Shown here: positions 1 to 12,700 of the stretch, one piece after another
Layout: each line of letters begins with the position of its first letter
How positions within the stretch are numbered: the first letter of the stretch is position 1
From: Blepharisma japonicum
Taxonomy: Eukaryota > Ciliophora > Heterotrichea > Heterotrichida > Blepharismidae
DNA: 64,000 nt
Direction: 5' to 3'
Assembly: GCA_949751835.1 (NCBI GenBank)
Contig: CATKHK010000038.1
Location: 248,001 to 312,000, forward strand
Made by a program: the position numbers and the translations under genes
The notes under the pieces: generated by a model
What the model was told of the DNA's origin: nothing
The model's input: only the letters and a program-made list of their open reading frames with translations
The model's database searches: none

Positions 1-1
1 A

Positions 2-3000
2 ATACAAATTCTCAAATTTTTTACAGTTGTTTTAACTTCATTTGGATTTATTTTGGGGCATTTAATGGACAATTCATTGCTTATTAATTTTTTGGTTATT
101 ATTTTGTGACCAATATCAGCTTATTTTGTGATGCAAATTACTATAAAGCAATACACTCAAATAGATTCAATAGCTTCAAAAGATATGAAAGATATAAAAT
201 CTAAATATGAGCTAGAAAAAAGACTAAGGCACTGCATGTGCTTAAATAGTGTCGAGCATAAAAATGAGATAATCCATGCTTTTGAAAAATTTTTTAAAAA
301 AAACAGTTCCCAAAGAGATAAGCTTCAAATTATTTGAATAGCAAATTACTGCTTATTCAAACTCAAAGACGAGTCTTTAGCTAAAGTCAAATTAAGCAAA
401 ACTAAAAAAGTATCAAATTGAAACTTAGAAGCTAATTTTCAAGAATATCTATGTAATAAAAATGTCAACGAAGTATCATCAAATGAAAGTTTGCAATTTA
501 TCAATTATTTCCAACAATTAAGTCTGATAAAAAAGAAAGATTCAAAATTATGTGCTTCCTTATTAGAATTTTGAGAAGAAATAATCTCATCTAGACCAGA
601 TCTTAAAAGATTGATAAATAGGCTTGAATATATTGATAAAACCATTTCATATCTTAATAGTCAATATAGACAGCTAGTTGCTAATTTTTCTGATTCTCAA
701 GAAGGTTTAATTCTCTATAATTCATATGCGAAGGATGTTATATATGATTATGTCAAATCAAATTTTTTAGAAATTAAGTTAAAGGGACTGGAAGATTTAA
801 ATACCCCAAATATTGATTTAAAAAAATTTAGCTATATGAATGATTCTCATGGCATTTTGATAATATCAGCTGAGCAAGATAATTATGGACGAATATTATT
901 TTCAAATCCAAGAGCAGCGGAAATTATGAAGACTTCTATAAGCAACTTAGAAGAGAGCAATATAATGGAATTTATTCATTACTATTACTGCGAAAGCATT
1001 AAAAAAGAAGTTCAATGACTTATAAATTATGGCTCGAATTCTGAAATTGATTTAGGAAAGAATTTCTTTTTGGGTATTCCTGGAAAAGATTTGATAGAGT
1101 ATGCAGGAAAAGCGATAATTACTTCGATTGACAATAATCTTGTTGTTATATTAAACTTCGAATTGAAACAATTAAAGCATCAAATAGCGCTTTTGACAGA
1201 AACTGGAGAGATTTTGTGCTATTCAGAACATTTTTCTGAATTTGCTGGGAAGTACAATGAAAATTTGATAGGCTGCAATATTAAGGATTTATTTTCTGGA
1301 GTAGAGGTGCATGATTCAACATTAACTTTTCGCTTAGAAAATAAAGAAACAATTTTAGTCATGTCTTATACACAAGTTTGTAAATTAAAGGTCTTTTATG
1401 TTATGCTCATAAATGATAATGAAGAAATTCAAAGAAGAAAAAATAAAAATAGCAAAAATGATGATGAAGAAGGCGAAACAATAAATAATCATCGCCTAAA
1501 TCAAAGCGAATACAATGAGAAATCTTATCAGATCTGAGAAACTTTAGATGAAAATATTATAAATTCAGAAGTAGAACTAGTCAATCGAAATTCAAATTCA
1601 TATGAACCTTCTTCAGAAACCCTTGAAAAAACATCTTCAAGCAAATCTTCAAGTTCAAAATCTATAATTCCTAGCCAAAAAAAGGTTTTTAGAGTTCTGG
1701 CCACTTCCTCTCGGTCAATAAATATTTTGCATCTTTTCTTCATTTTATCAGTAAACCCTATATAGATTTTAGCTGTTTTAAGCACAAATGTTGTTGTTCT
1801 CATTTATGCTTTTTCATATATCAATTTTATAAAAAATATGGATTTTCCTATGGCTATGGCTCAAGCAGAATCTAGATTGCAGATTGCTGCTTATAACTCA
1901 CAATTACTCTGAGAATTGGTATTTTTAAACGACTCCAATTGGTATCAAGATTTAGTATATGCCTGAAAGGGAATGCCAGAATATATAGATGATGTAAGAG
2001 ACATTTATATGGATATTGCTACTAATTTACCAAATTGAAACTATTGCTCAAGCAAATCAATATTGACTGATAAGAGTATTCTTGTATGAGAATCTGGCAA
2101 CATGAAAAAAATAAGTCTTTTGGATGTTCTTTCTCAATCTGCTCAGTTTGTAATAATCATATAGGGATACAACATAATAAGAAAGTACAACGACTCTGAA
2201 GATTTTTCAAGCGAAGTTAAGTTTTTGAAAATGACTGGCTATGGCTACGGATATCAATATATTAATAGTTCACTATATGAAGTAATGGATTGCCAAAAAT
2301 CACTGATGCTTACATTTAAATCTGAAATGTTTGTGCTCCTCATATTGGGGATAGGAGTTCTTGGCTTATGCTTTTTTATAATGATCCCATTTTGTTATAC
2401 TGTTATAAAAATTGAGAACGATCTTTGGAATAATTTAAGAAGAAAGACATTCCGAAATTATTTAGAAATGAAATTGGCACTTATAGAAAGGCTTAGAAGC
2501 GTTCACTCTCAGCCTGAAATTTTATTTAACAATGGATCACCAAATAAGGTATTATTCAATTTCAAAAATTATTGAAAATATATATGAAGGATTTGTGTAT
2601 ATTTTTTAATCGTTATAGCGTTTTCTGTAATAAATATTACTTATCTCTATGAGAATTGCACAAATTACTTAGCTTACAGGCCTGATGTGCTTAGAGAAAT
2701 AATCCGTACTAAAATTTATATAAATACCCTTGCTATCTCAGCATCAGATATGCAAGATGGAGTTACAGGTGTTCCATTGAATAGTTTTTTTACTATACAT
2801 AATTACCCCAATATTGCAACTCTTTTCCAAAATTCTATATCATCGCTCAGAGATTCGAGATTAATATTAAGAAATCCGAAATACTCACCAATTTTATCAA
2901 GTGATTTTAAAAAAATGTATTATGAAGATGATAGTCAACCACATACGCATTATTTAGATTATGGCACATATGTAGCTGAAGAAGAACAAATAGATTATGG

Positions 3001-3277
3001 CTACATAATTGCACATTTAAACGTCACTAATGATGCATGAAGGTGATGATATTACAATATGACACTTTTTAGAGCAAATTATGATAAATATGTTGACATA
3101 ATCGATAGTTATTCTCAAAGAGTTATTGAGGATCAAGTAAGTACTATTGTTGTAGCATTTTCTATTTTTGTTGTAATTTCGATTATGATATATTTTATGC
3201 TTTATTTTGTATTTTTCAAGAACGAGAAGAAATATCTGCAGAAAATCAATTCGATGATGAATATTATGCCTGTTTAG
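2..3277 (+). CDS. TmcB-like PAS membrane protein, copy 1 (5' end missing)
   Basis: The window opens inside the N-terminal membrane bundle, so the first ~285 residues are missing and 1,081 remain, ending at TAG. Visible parts in order: the last two helices of the bundle, the helical TPR-like middle with its conserved YQLEK/YELEK-type start, two PAS-like domains (first around 840-1000 with the G-R-I-L-F-S-N-P-R-A core, second around 1185-1300 with E-T-G-E-I-L), a charged linker, then four membrane segments. Two phase-0 introns of 15 nt lie at 1751-1765 (GTAAACCCTATATAG) and 2150-2164 (GTAATAATCATATAG); removing them leaves one open frame with TGA read as Trp. It belongs with copies 2-5. TGA replaces the glycine codon of the I-L-G-P-I-S motif near 107, as in copy 4. 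Function is inferred from architecture: a multi-pass membrane sensor of unknown ligand. Confidence 0.72.
1751..1765 (+). other. 15-nt intron 1 of copy 1 (type example)
   Basis: GTAAACCCTATATAG interrupts the codons for the conserved F-I-L-S / I-L-A-V membrane helix. It contains an in-frame TAG, so splicing is required for this copy. The same position carries a 15-nt intron in all thirteen copies: 6451, 12314, 16652, 22448, 27730, 32789, 37135, 41985, 47574, 52526, 58420 and 63190 (starts). Each 15-nt intron has T at position 9 and A at position 10, consistent with a fixed branch-point adenine. Confidence 0.9.
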
Positions 3278-3846
3278 GATTATAAAATTTTTGTTAGTTA
3301 AATAAAAAATAGTTTAATTTATAAATAAATTTTCTCGTTTGTTGTATTAAGCTAAGACAGTATTTGAATTGCAATTTTGATTTGAAGTCATAAATTTCAC
3401 ACAATTATTATCTAATTTCCATTTAATAGCCTACTAAGGAGCTTTTTAAGAAAGCTATAGAAGTTTTAATATGAAAATTGCATTTATGTAGTCAATTTTA
3501 TGAGATTAGCATGCCATTTTCGTTTTACGACATATTAATATATCTAACAGGTCTTAACTTTAGTTTAGAATATTTGATATGTGAAATATTCAAAAAAAAT
3601 CATCCCAAAACGAGTTTCTATTTTTTCATAAGGATTTTTACCTAGCAAAAAATTAACTAAAAAATATTTAATTAGAATCGCTCAATAGTCAGTAACTCCA
3701 TTTACAACGCCAATATAATAATTACCTCACAAACAATTATAGCTCCTTTAATTTTGTTTATAAATAAGCAGCGAGCTTCATAAATTTCTTTAACCTTAAA
3801 ATTTATACTAATAAAAGGATTTTTTTAACTTTTATTTCTTTCAATA
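3278..3846. other. Spacer between copies 1 and 2
   Basis: This is 569 bp of AT-rich sequence with stops in all frames under the UGA=Trp code. I see no gene, relic or clear repeat. The last ~60 bp, rich in A and T with a TTTTATTTCTTTCAATAATG start context, should contain the 5' UTR and promoter of copy 2. Confidence 0.6.
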
Positions 3847-6800
3847 ATGTTTTCACTTCAAGCTGGCATAAATGAGCTCTTTTCTTCCGAAAGATTATTT
3901 GAAAGAAATTCTCTAAAAAACTCACTATTTGAAATATATAGTAAATTATACCATCGAAAAACTTTAGAAGAAAAATCTATATTCAAGTTAAAGGCTAATG
4001 AAACTATATTAGGCACACTTTGGTGCCTCCAAATGCTGAGTTTTTTATGAAATCGAAATCTTTCAATATCAGACTGATCGGAAAATATGATAATATGAGA
4101 AATTATTGGGTATTTTAGACTTGATAATATATGTTCAGAATTTGGAATTATCTACGAATGTCTTTATTTATCAATTGCAACCACTTTTACACTTGGAACC
4201 ATCGTTATTTACTTAGTGATAAATATATATTTTTCGCTAAGCATTAAAAAATTATGTCAAGTATTCAAATGAGTTTTCAATTTTTGACTTATTGCATTTT
4301 TAATGCCTTCTATAGCCTTATATTCCATTTTTTTAAAATATAGCTTTTGGCCTCAAAAATATATTTCAGAATACAAAAATGGAAGTCGCATAGAAGACTT
4401 TGAAATAAGCACTGGATTACAATTTGTGATAATTTTAGCGTTAATTATAGAATTTCCTTTGCTTTATTTATATAGTCAATTTTCAAGTGAAGTTCGGCAT
4501 TCTGAAAATAGTAAAACTATAAAAGCAAAGGCTCATTCAAAAATTGATGGTCACATAGCTATATTTACTTATTTTTTGCCAATAATTTACACAATTTTTA
4601 ATGAAAACTATATGATTTATTTTCAGTTTTTCGTTATGATTGCTTCAATAATTATAATTATTGAGTCTGAAATACTTTTACCTTATTTTTCTCTTTATTG
4701 CAATCTAATACAAATTTTCCAGCTTTTTACTGTGGCTTTAACTTCTTTTGGATTCGTTTTAGGATATTGAATGGATAATTGACTGGTTATTATTTTAATC
4801 GTAATTATTCTAGGGCCAATATCAGCAATTTTTGTAATACAGCTTACTATAAAACTGCATAGACAAATAAACATGGTGGCTTTGACAGATATGGAAGAAA
4901 TAAATTCGAAAAACGAGCTAGAAAAAAAACTAAGACATTGATTATGCTGTAATAATATCGAATATAAGGATAAGATAATCTGCATCTTTGAAAATTTTTT
5001 TATAAAAAATAATTCTCACGAAGACAAACTTTATATTATTTGAGTAGCAAATTATTGTTTATATGCTCTAAAAGATGAACCTTTAGCAAAAGTCAAATTA
5101 AGCAAAGCAAAAGCAATTTCAAGTTGAAATTTAGAAGCTGAATTCCAAGAATATCTATGCAATAAAAATATCAACGAGTCTTCATCAAATGAGAGCTTAC
5201 AATTAATTAACTATTATCAGCAATTAAATTTGCTAAAAAAGAAAGATTCAAAATTATGCGTATATTTATTGAAATTTTGGGAAGAATTAACATCAACAAA
5301 ACCTAATCTTAAAAGATTGATACATAAACTGAAATGAATCGATGAAAATATTTTATATCTGAATAATCAATATAAGCAGCTTGTAATGGAATTCTTGGAT
5401 TCTCGAGAAGGCTTAACACTTTATACTTCATATGTAAAAGATATAATTTATGATTATGAAAAATCAAATTTACTAGAAATTAAACTAAGAGGATTAAGTG
5501 GTCAAAGCACCTCAAATAATGACTTAAAAAGATTCAGCTTTTTGAATGACTCTAATGGAATTTTGATAATATCTGGCGAGATAGACAATTTCGGTAGAAT
5601 TTTATTCTCAAATCAAAGAGCTGCTGAAACTATGAAAACTTCTATTGGAAACTTAGAAGAGAGCAATATAATGGATTTTGTTCATCATTATTACTATGAT
5701 AGTCTAAAAGAAGAAATTCAATGGCTCATTCATTATGGCTCAAGCTCTGAAATTGATTTCAGCAAAGGTTTCTTCTTAAATATTTCAGGAAAATATTTAA
5801 TTGCATTTACTGGAAAAGCAATAATTACTTCAATTGGCAATAATATTGCTTTTATATTAAACTTCCAACTAAAGCAAACAAAGCGCCAATTCGCACTCTT
5901 AACAGAAACTGGAGAAATTTTAAGCTGCTCAGAATATTTTTCACATTTTATTGGAAAATCCAATGAAATTTTGATAGGCTATAATATTAAAGATTTATTC
6001 TCCGATGCAGAAATGCATGGCTCTGCATTAATTTTTCAATCAAAAAACAAAGAAACCATATTAGAGATATCGCATACACAAATAAATAAAATAAAGGTCT
6101 TTTATGCTACTCTCATGAACGATCATGAAGAAATCAAAAAATGAAAAAATAAAAATAATCATCATCACCATCATAAAATAAATGAAAAAATGCATATGCA
6201 TCGTTTAAGCATAGATGGGCATTTAAAAGGCTCTGCAAAAACTTATCAAATATCAGACGAAAAATTCTTAAATTCGGAAATAAAACTAATTGATACAAAC
6301 CCTTATGAAGCTTCAGAGGGCTTTGAAAAAAATTCTGTAAGCAAGTCATCAGACGCAAAATCTCAAGTTCTAAGTGAAAGAAAATTTTTCAGAATGCTAG
6401 AAATTTCTTCTCGATCAATAAATATTTTGCATTTTGCCTTTATTTTGTCCGTAATTCATATATAGATTATAGCTGTACTGAGCACAAATATTGTAGTTCT
6501 TTTTTATGCTTTTTCTTATATCAATTTTATAAAAAATATGGATTTTCCTATGGCTATAGCTCAAGCTGAGTCGAGACTACAAATTGCTGCTTGCACTGCG
6601 CAGCTACTATGAGTACTCACGCTTTTTGACGATCCTAGTGTGAAAAGAGATATATTAGCGGTGGAAAGTTTATTACCAGGGTATATAAATGATATAAGAG
6701 ACATTTATATGGATATTGCTACTAATTTACCAAAATGGAATTATTGTTCAAGTAAATCAATTTTAACTGATAAGAGTATTAATGTGTGAAATTTGGATGA

Positions 6801-7980
6801 AATAAAGAGAGAAAGCTTATTGGATTTGCTCTCTCAATCTGCTCAGCAAGTAAAAAATATATAGGGATATGATTTATGAAGAAAGTATCAAAACTCTGAA
6901 AATTATATGGACGAGGTCAGATTTTTGAAGATGAATGGCTATGGGGATGGATTTCAATATATTAATGCATCATTATATGAAATAATTGAATGCCAAAAGT
7001 CACTTATGCTTGATTTTAAATCAGAAATGTTTGTCCTCCTCATATTAGGAATTGGGGTCCTGGGTTTATGCCTTTGTATTATGATCCCATTTTGCTATTC
7101 TGTGGTTAAAGTTGAAAACAATTTTTGGAATAATTTAAGAAAAAAAGCATTTCAGAATTATTCTGAAATGAAGCAGACACTTTTAGAAAGATTAAAAAAT
7201 ACTCATTCTCAGCCTGAAATTCTATCAAGCAGCAAAAACCCTTCTAAGAAAATATTCAACTTCAAAAATTATTGAAAATATGTATGAAGAATTTGTGTGT
7301 ATTTTATAATTGTCACAGCATTTTCTTTAATTAATATTACTTATCTCTATGAAAATTGCACCAATTATTTAGCCTACAGGCCTGAAGTAATTCGGGAATT
7401 AATTCGTACTAAAATAGTGATAAATACCTTTATCATCGCAGCATCAGATACACAATATTATCTTATAGATTTTCCTCTGGATTATTTGTTTAATATACAT
7501 AATTATGAAAATAGCTTAGCGATTTTTGAAAAATCTGTGCTATCTCTTGCGGATTCAAGATTAACCTTAAGAAACCCGAAATATTCGCCAATTTTATCAA
7601 GTGATTTTAAAAAAACGTATTATGAAAGTGATAGCCAATTATCAACACATTATTTGGATTATGGTGCATACTCTGCAGGAGAAGAATTAATAAATGCTGG
7701 CTACCTAGTTGTGAGTACAAATGTAAATAATGATCCTACATATAGAAATTGAGTATACAATGTCACACTATTCAGAGATAATTATGATAAATATGTTGAC
7801 ATAATTGATAGTTATTCTCAAAGTGTGATTGATAATCAGATGAATATTATTGTTTCAGCATTTTCTATTTTTGTTGCGACCTCAATTTTGATATATTTTA
7901 CGATTTATTTTGTATTTTTTAAGAATGAGAAGAAATATTTACAGAAAATCAATTCAATGATGAAATTTATGCCGGTATAA
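3847..7980 (+). CDS. TmcB-like PAS membrane protein, copy 2 (complete)
   Basis: A complete copy of 1,367 residues (exons of 868, 128 and 371 codons), used here as the reference for the family. Membrane helices fall near residues 57-72, 105-130, 143-166, 191-213, 235-285 (two), 288-307 and 312-333. The conserved E-V-R-H-S ... K-A-H-S-K-I-D motif lies between helices at about 217-234. A helical TPR-like region spans 350-540 and PAS-like domains sit near 570-640 and 680-745. A charged linker runs from 755 to 850, then helices at about 856-885, 1051-1075, 1140-1160 and 1323-1347, with a ~160-residue loop before the last. Introns lie at 6451-6465 and 6850-6864. The start is the first ATG of the open frame and matches the start context of its paralogues. 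Known relatives (TmcB/TmcC) are membrane proteins of largely unknown mechanism; ligand and role here are unknown. Confidence 0.8.
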
Positions 7981-8137
7981 TATTATATAAAGTTAAGAGA
8001 AATAAATGATTCATATCAAAAGCGAATATAAACCGCCTTTATTTTATTTAAAAATAAATAGTTTACTAAATATATGCATTTTATTTCAAAAATTGGATTA
8101 ATAAAAAAAGGAAATTTTTAGTTTTATTTTATTCATA
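7981..8137 (+). promoter_or_regulatory. Duplicated upstream region of relic 1
   Basis: From about 8008 the sequence matches the region upstream of copy 3 (about 9590-9712). Both have TTCATAT-AAA followed by a GCCTTTATTTTATTTA block, a TTTATTTCAAAA-TTGGATTAATAAAAAA block and ATTTTATTCATAATG. The region therefore looks like the promoter and 5' UTR of a former family member whose coding part has been lost. Promoter activity itself is inferred only from position and conservation. Confidence 0.5.
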
Positions 8138-8222
8138 ATGCTTCCACACAAAGTTGGTTTATATAAACTCTTTTCTTCAAATCAGATGCTCGAAATCTTA
8201 GAATCAAAATATACTAAATTCC
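8138..8222 (+). pseudogene. Relic 1: 5' end of a lost family copy
   Basis: ATG at 8138 opens a stretch encoding M-L-P-H-K-V-G-L-Y-K-L-F-S-S-N, which aligns with the starts of copies 3 and 4 (M-F-E-P-K-A-G-L-Y-R-L-F-S-S-N). Similarity fades after about 28 codons, where unrelated and GC-richer sequence begins. Nothing further downstream matches the family, so this is a 5' stump rather than a short gene. It has its own copy of the family upstream region. The break may coincide with insertion of the LINE-like fragment that follows. Confidence 0.75.
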
Positions 8223-8690
8223 GAACCACTTGTAAATCTTGGCTTGGAAGCCCCTACTTATTTCAGACTTAAACAGCATCACTAGTTCTGCTATGGCTGG
8301 AGTTGCATCATCTATAAGATTCCCTTCCACCCTACACTCCAGCTGAAGGAAAGTTTGCATAAATTAAACCCATTCCCTCGGCCTCACTTTTTCACTATTT
8401 CTCATATGCCGTTTTATAAATAACAATAAAAACCTGAAAACTCAGAATGGAAGATCTTGGATTTCTTCCAAAAGATGATAAATCCTAACAATGTCTTAAT
8501 ATCAAATGGGCATGATCTCTGATCTCATAGGATTTACTCAGCGGCTGCGATATTTAGAGGAAATTACACTAATAAGGAATTGAATGAAAATTCAAGGAAT
8601 TTAGGAAAATTGAAGGAAGGAAATTGGAAGTAAAAATTAAAGCCACCTCGGGCGCGATACAACGTATATAATAATAATAATATCTATCTA
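8223..8690 (+). mobile_element. Probable 3' end of a non-LTR retrotransposon (LINE), 5'-truncated
   Basis: The base composition becomes clearly GC-richer than the surroundings. A 66-codon open stretch (8433-8633, stop TAA) contains V-L-I-S-N-G-H-D-L-W-S-H-R-I-Y-S-A-A-A-I-F, which recalls the start of an RNase H domain (D-G ... A-A-A-V-F). Just upstream, other frames carry protein-like stretches broken by stops. About 35 bp after the stop comes a run of TAA units (around 8669-8683), like the (TAA)n tails of I-type LINEs. The 5' side abuts the gene relic at CTAAATTC and the tail is followed by CTAATTC, possibly a decayed target-site duplication. Identification is by eye and tentative. Confidence 0.42.
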
Positions 8691-9600
8691 ATTCTATTGA
8701 ATTTTCAAACAACCTACATTTTAAAAAATTAAATAATATTTGCTATCCAATTTTTATATCTAGAATTTGCAATTGTCTCCATATCCTGCAGTTGCAATAA
8801 ATGATGCCTTACTTCTGTGTCGGGAAAAACCATGATTGATAAAATTAACATATTTAGCCATAGGAAAACAATCAAAATTTACCAAATAAAAATTCCCTAG
8901 AGCTGCTTTCAGTTCTTAGGATTTTCCCTAAAAATTTAAGAAAAAGGGGTTGAAAAGTTTTTGACACCATAACTCTCCAATCTCAACATTCTTAGAATTT
9001 TTTCAGCGCGCTCTTGTAGCCTTAAGGTCTAATAAATAGGTATTGCTTATGATAGTTATTTGAATATAAGAAAATATTAAATATTTTGTACTTTATTATT
9101 TTTAGGCATAGTTAATAATATAGCAAATATAGATTATTTAATTACTTAAGACCTACTGTATATTTGCGTAATTCACAATTTCAGCCTGCAATTTAATAGT
9201 TCAATAATATGGGATTGCCAAAATATAGTTAGATATCTTATGGATTGATTTTTGGTATGTTCTTCCGATATCATTCAGCCTCTGATAATCCAAGTATTCT
9301 AAATATCATAGTTTAATTTTATTTAAAAATTTTAGGATGAATGATAGGAAGAGAAATATCTAGTAGATATTAACTATATAATCTTTACTATATATAAGAT
9401 ATTCATGCTTATAAAGTAATTATTTACAAATTATCAATTGTATAGTTTAATTTTCTATATGCCATTAAGATTTTTTCTCTACAAGGGGTAAGTGATCTTT
9501 CTAGCTATATAAATCAATTTATAGATCTTGAATTTAGAGTAAGTTTGATATTGTATTAATCCATTATATTCTCAATTAAGAGGCAACTAATTCATATAAA
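8691..9600. other. AT-rich spacer before copy 3
   Basis: About 900 bp with no open frame of note and no similarity to the gene family that I can see. It has a slightly GC-richer patch around 8930-9030. It may be what remains of the lost body of relic 1 or of the inserted element, but nothing in it can be recognised. Confidence 0.4.
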
Positions 9601-9603
9601 TAG

Positions 9604-9616
9604 CAATTATAAATTG
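9604..9616. promoter_or_regulatory. 13-bp inverted repeat upstream of copy 3
   Basis: CAATTATAAATTG is a perfect inverted repeat (CAATT-ATA-AATTG) lying 109 bp upstream of the copy 3 start. The identical 13-mer occurs 103 bp upstream of the copy 4 start. It sits in a longer conserved block beginning TTCATATAAATAG. Conserved spacing suggests a regulatory site, but recent duplication could also explain the identity. Confidence 0.4.
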
Positions 9617-9712
9617 CCTTTATTTTATTTATAAATAAAATAACTAAATACATTAGCTTTATTTCAAAATTGGATTAATAAAAAATACGTTTTTACTGTC
9701 ATTTTATTCATA

Positions 9713-12700
9713 ATGTTTGAACCCAAAGCTGGCTTATATAGACTTTTTTCTTCAAATCGGATAACTAAAAGAAATGCTCTAAAAAACTCACTATTTGGGG
9801 TATATAGCCAATTATATCATCAAAATACTTTAGGAGAAAGATCACTTTACAAGCTAAAATATACTGAAGCGATATTAAGCATCCTTTGATGCCTCCAAAT
9901 GCTGAGCTTTTTATGAACTCCAAATCTTTCAATAAAAAACTGAAGAGATAACATAATAATATGAAAAATCATTGGGTATTTTAGGATTGACAATATATGC
10001 TCAGAATTCAAAATAATCAATGAATGTCTATATTTATCAATTATCATTACTTTTATACTTGGATTTGGAATTATTTGTTTAGCTATCAGTGTTTATTATT
10101 CATTAAGCTTTTCAAAATTATTTGACATATTTAGATGAATTTTCAATATATGATTAATTATATTTTTGATACCTTCTATGGCTTTATATTCCATCTTTTT
10201 AAAATATAGCATTCGGCCTCAAGAGCATATTTTAGAATATCAAAATTATGATCATTCAAAAGATTTTGAAATAAGTGCTCCATTACAATTTGCGATCATT
10301 ATCGCAGCTTTAATAAATTTTCCTTTGCTTTATTTTTATACTCAATTTTCAAGCGAAATCAGGCATTCTGAAAGTAGTAAAACTATAAAAGCAAAAGCTC
10401 ATTCAAAAATTGATTTTCATATAACAATATTTACTTATTTTTTGCCAATATTTTATGCTATACTTGATGAAAATTATATGATAAGTTTTCAATTTTTTGT
10501 GATGGTTATTTCTATTATTATAATGATAGAATGTGAATTACTTTTACCATTTTTTTCTCTTTATTGCAATTTAATCCTCATTCTCAAGATTTTAACTATT
10601 GCGCTAACTTCTTTTGGGTTTTTCTTAGGGTATTTAATGGATAATTCTCTGTTTATTATTTTTCTTGAGATTATTTTGGGTCCGATATCAGCTTATTTTG
10701 TGATGCAGCTTACTATAAAGCTCCAAAATCAGATAAATGTAGCAAATTCTGCATATATGAAAGATATAAATTCTAAATATGAACTAGAGAAAGCATTAAG
10801 GTATTGATTGTGCTTAAATGATACCGAAAATAAGAATGAGATAATCCGAATCTTTGAAAAATTTTTTATACAAAATATTTCTCATAGAGATAAGCACCTA
10901 ATTATTTGAGCAGCAAATTATTGTTTATTTTCACTAAAAGATGGATCTTTAGCAAAAGTCAAGCTTAGTAAAACCAAAAATATTTCAAGCTGAAATTTAG
11001 AAGCTGAATTCCAAGAATACCTTTGCAATAAAAATATCAATGAATCTTTATCTAATGAAAGCTTACAATTAATTAATTTTTATCAGCAATTAAATCTTCT
11101 AAAACAAAAAGATTCAAAACTGTGCATTTATTTATTGAAGTTTTGGGAAGAAACAACTTCAGCTAGGCCTAATCTCAAAAAATTGACAAATAAGCTGATA
11201 TGAATTGATAAAAACATTTCATATCTTAATAATCAATATAGAAAGCTAGCAATAGAATTTTTGGATTATCGCGAGTTCTTAACACTCTATGCTTCATATG
11301 CAAGAGATATTATCTATGACTATGAAAAATCAAATTTACTAGAAATTAAACTAAGAGGATTAAACGATCCAAATATTATGAATACTGAATTTAAAAAATC
11401 CAGCTTTTTGAGTGAGTCTAATGGCATATTAATAATATCAGCTGAGCCTGACTATTTTGGTAGAATTTTGTTTTCAAATCCAAGAGCTGCTGAAATTATG
11501 AAAACTTCTGTTGAGATCTTAGAAGAGAGCAAAATAATGGATTTTATTCATTATTATTACTGTAATAACTTGAAAGTAGAAATGCAATGGCTTATTCATT
11601 ATGGCTCAAGCTCTGAAATTGATTTAAGCAAAGGCTTCTTTTTAAGTATTCCTGGAAAATATTTAATAGAATGCACAGGAAAAGCAATAATTACTTCAAT
11701 TGATAATAATCTCGTTTTTATATTAAACTTCCAACTTAGAGAAGTAAAGCATCAAACAGCAATGTTAGCAGAAACTGGAGAAATTTTATGCTGCTCAGAA
11801 TATTTTTCTGAATTTGCTGGAAAAGTCAATGAAAATTTGATAGGTCTCAACATTAAAGATTTATTCTCTGAAGCAGAAATGCATAAATCAGCACTTATCC
11901 TTCAGTTAGAGCATAAAGAAACACTTTTAGTCATATCTTGTGCTGAAGTTTTAAAATTGAAGTTTTTTTATGCTATTCTTATAAATAATCACGAAGAAGT
12001 CCAAAAGTGAAAAAGTAAAAATTGACAATATGGAAAAGAAGAAAAAGAAGAAATAAATAAGCATCGTTTAGTTTCAGAAGTATTTAATAAGGAATTTTAT
12101 AGAAACCATCAATTACCAGATGAAAAAAATATAAGTAATGAAATGATTTTAAATGATACAAATGCTTATGAAGAGTCAGAAGCCATTGAAAACAATTCTT
12201 TAAGCCAGCTATCAGATGCAAAATCTCAATTTCAGAGCCAGAAAAAGCTTTTTCAAAAGCTGGCAATCTCTTCTCGGTCAATAAATATTTTGCATTTTGC
12301 CTTCATTATATCAGTAATTCCTATTTAGATTGTGGCTGTTTTAACTACAAATATTGTGGTTCTTTTTTATGCTTTTTCATATATCGATTTTATAAAAAAT
12401 ATTGATTTTCCAATGGCCATAGCTAAAGCAGAGTCGAGATTACAAACTGCTGCTATAACTGCACAGTTATTGTGAGTGGTTACTGTGGTAAACGATACTT
12501 CTACTGCTGGTCAAGATTTAAAAGTACTTAAAAGATTATTACCAGGATATATAAATGATATAAGGGACATTTATATGGAGATTGCTTCTAATTCAACAAA
12601 GTGAAACTACTGCTCGAGTAAAAAAATTTTAAGTGATAAAAATATTAATGTATGGGATTCTGGACAAATAAAAAGAGAAAGTTTATTGGATATGCTATCT

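Noticed and set aside
6451-6465. TAG codons in the middle of each gene as nonsense mutations
   Set aside because: They are the last bases of 15-nt GT...AG introns at the same two sites in all copies; removing them restores the frame everywhere.
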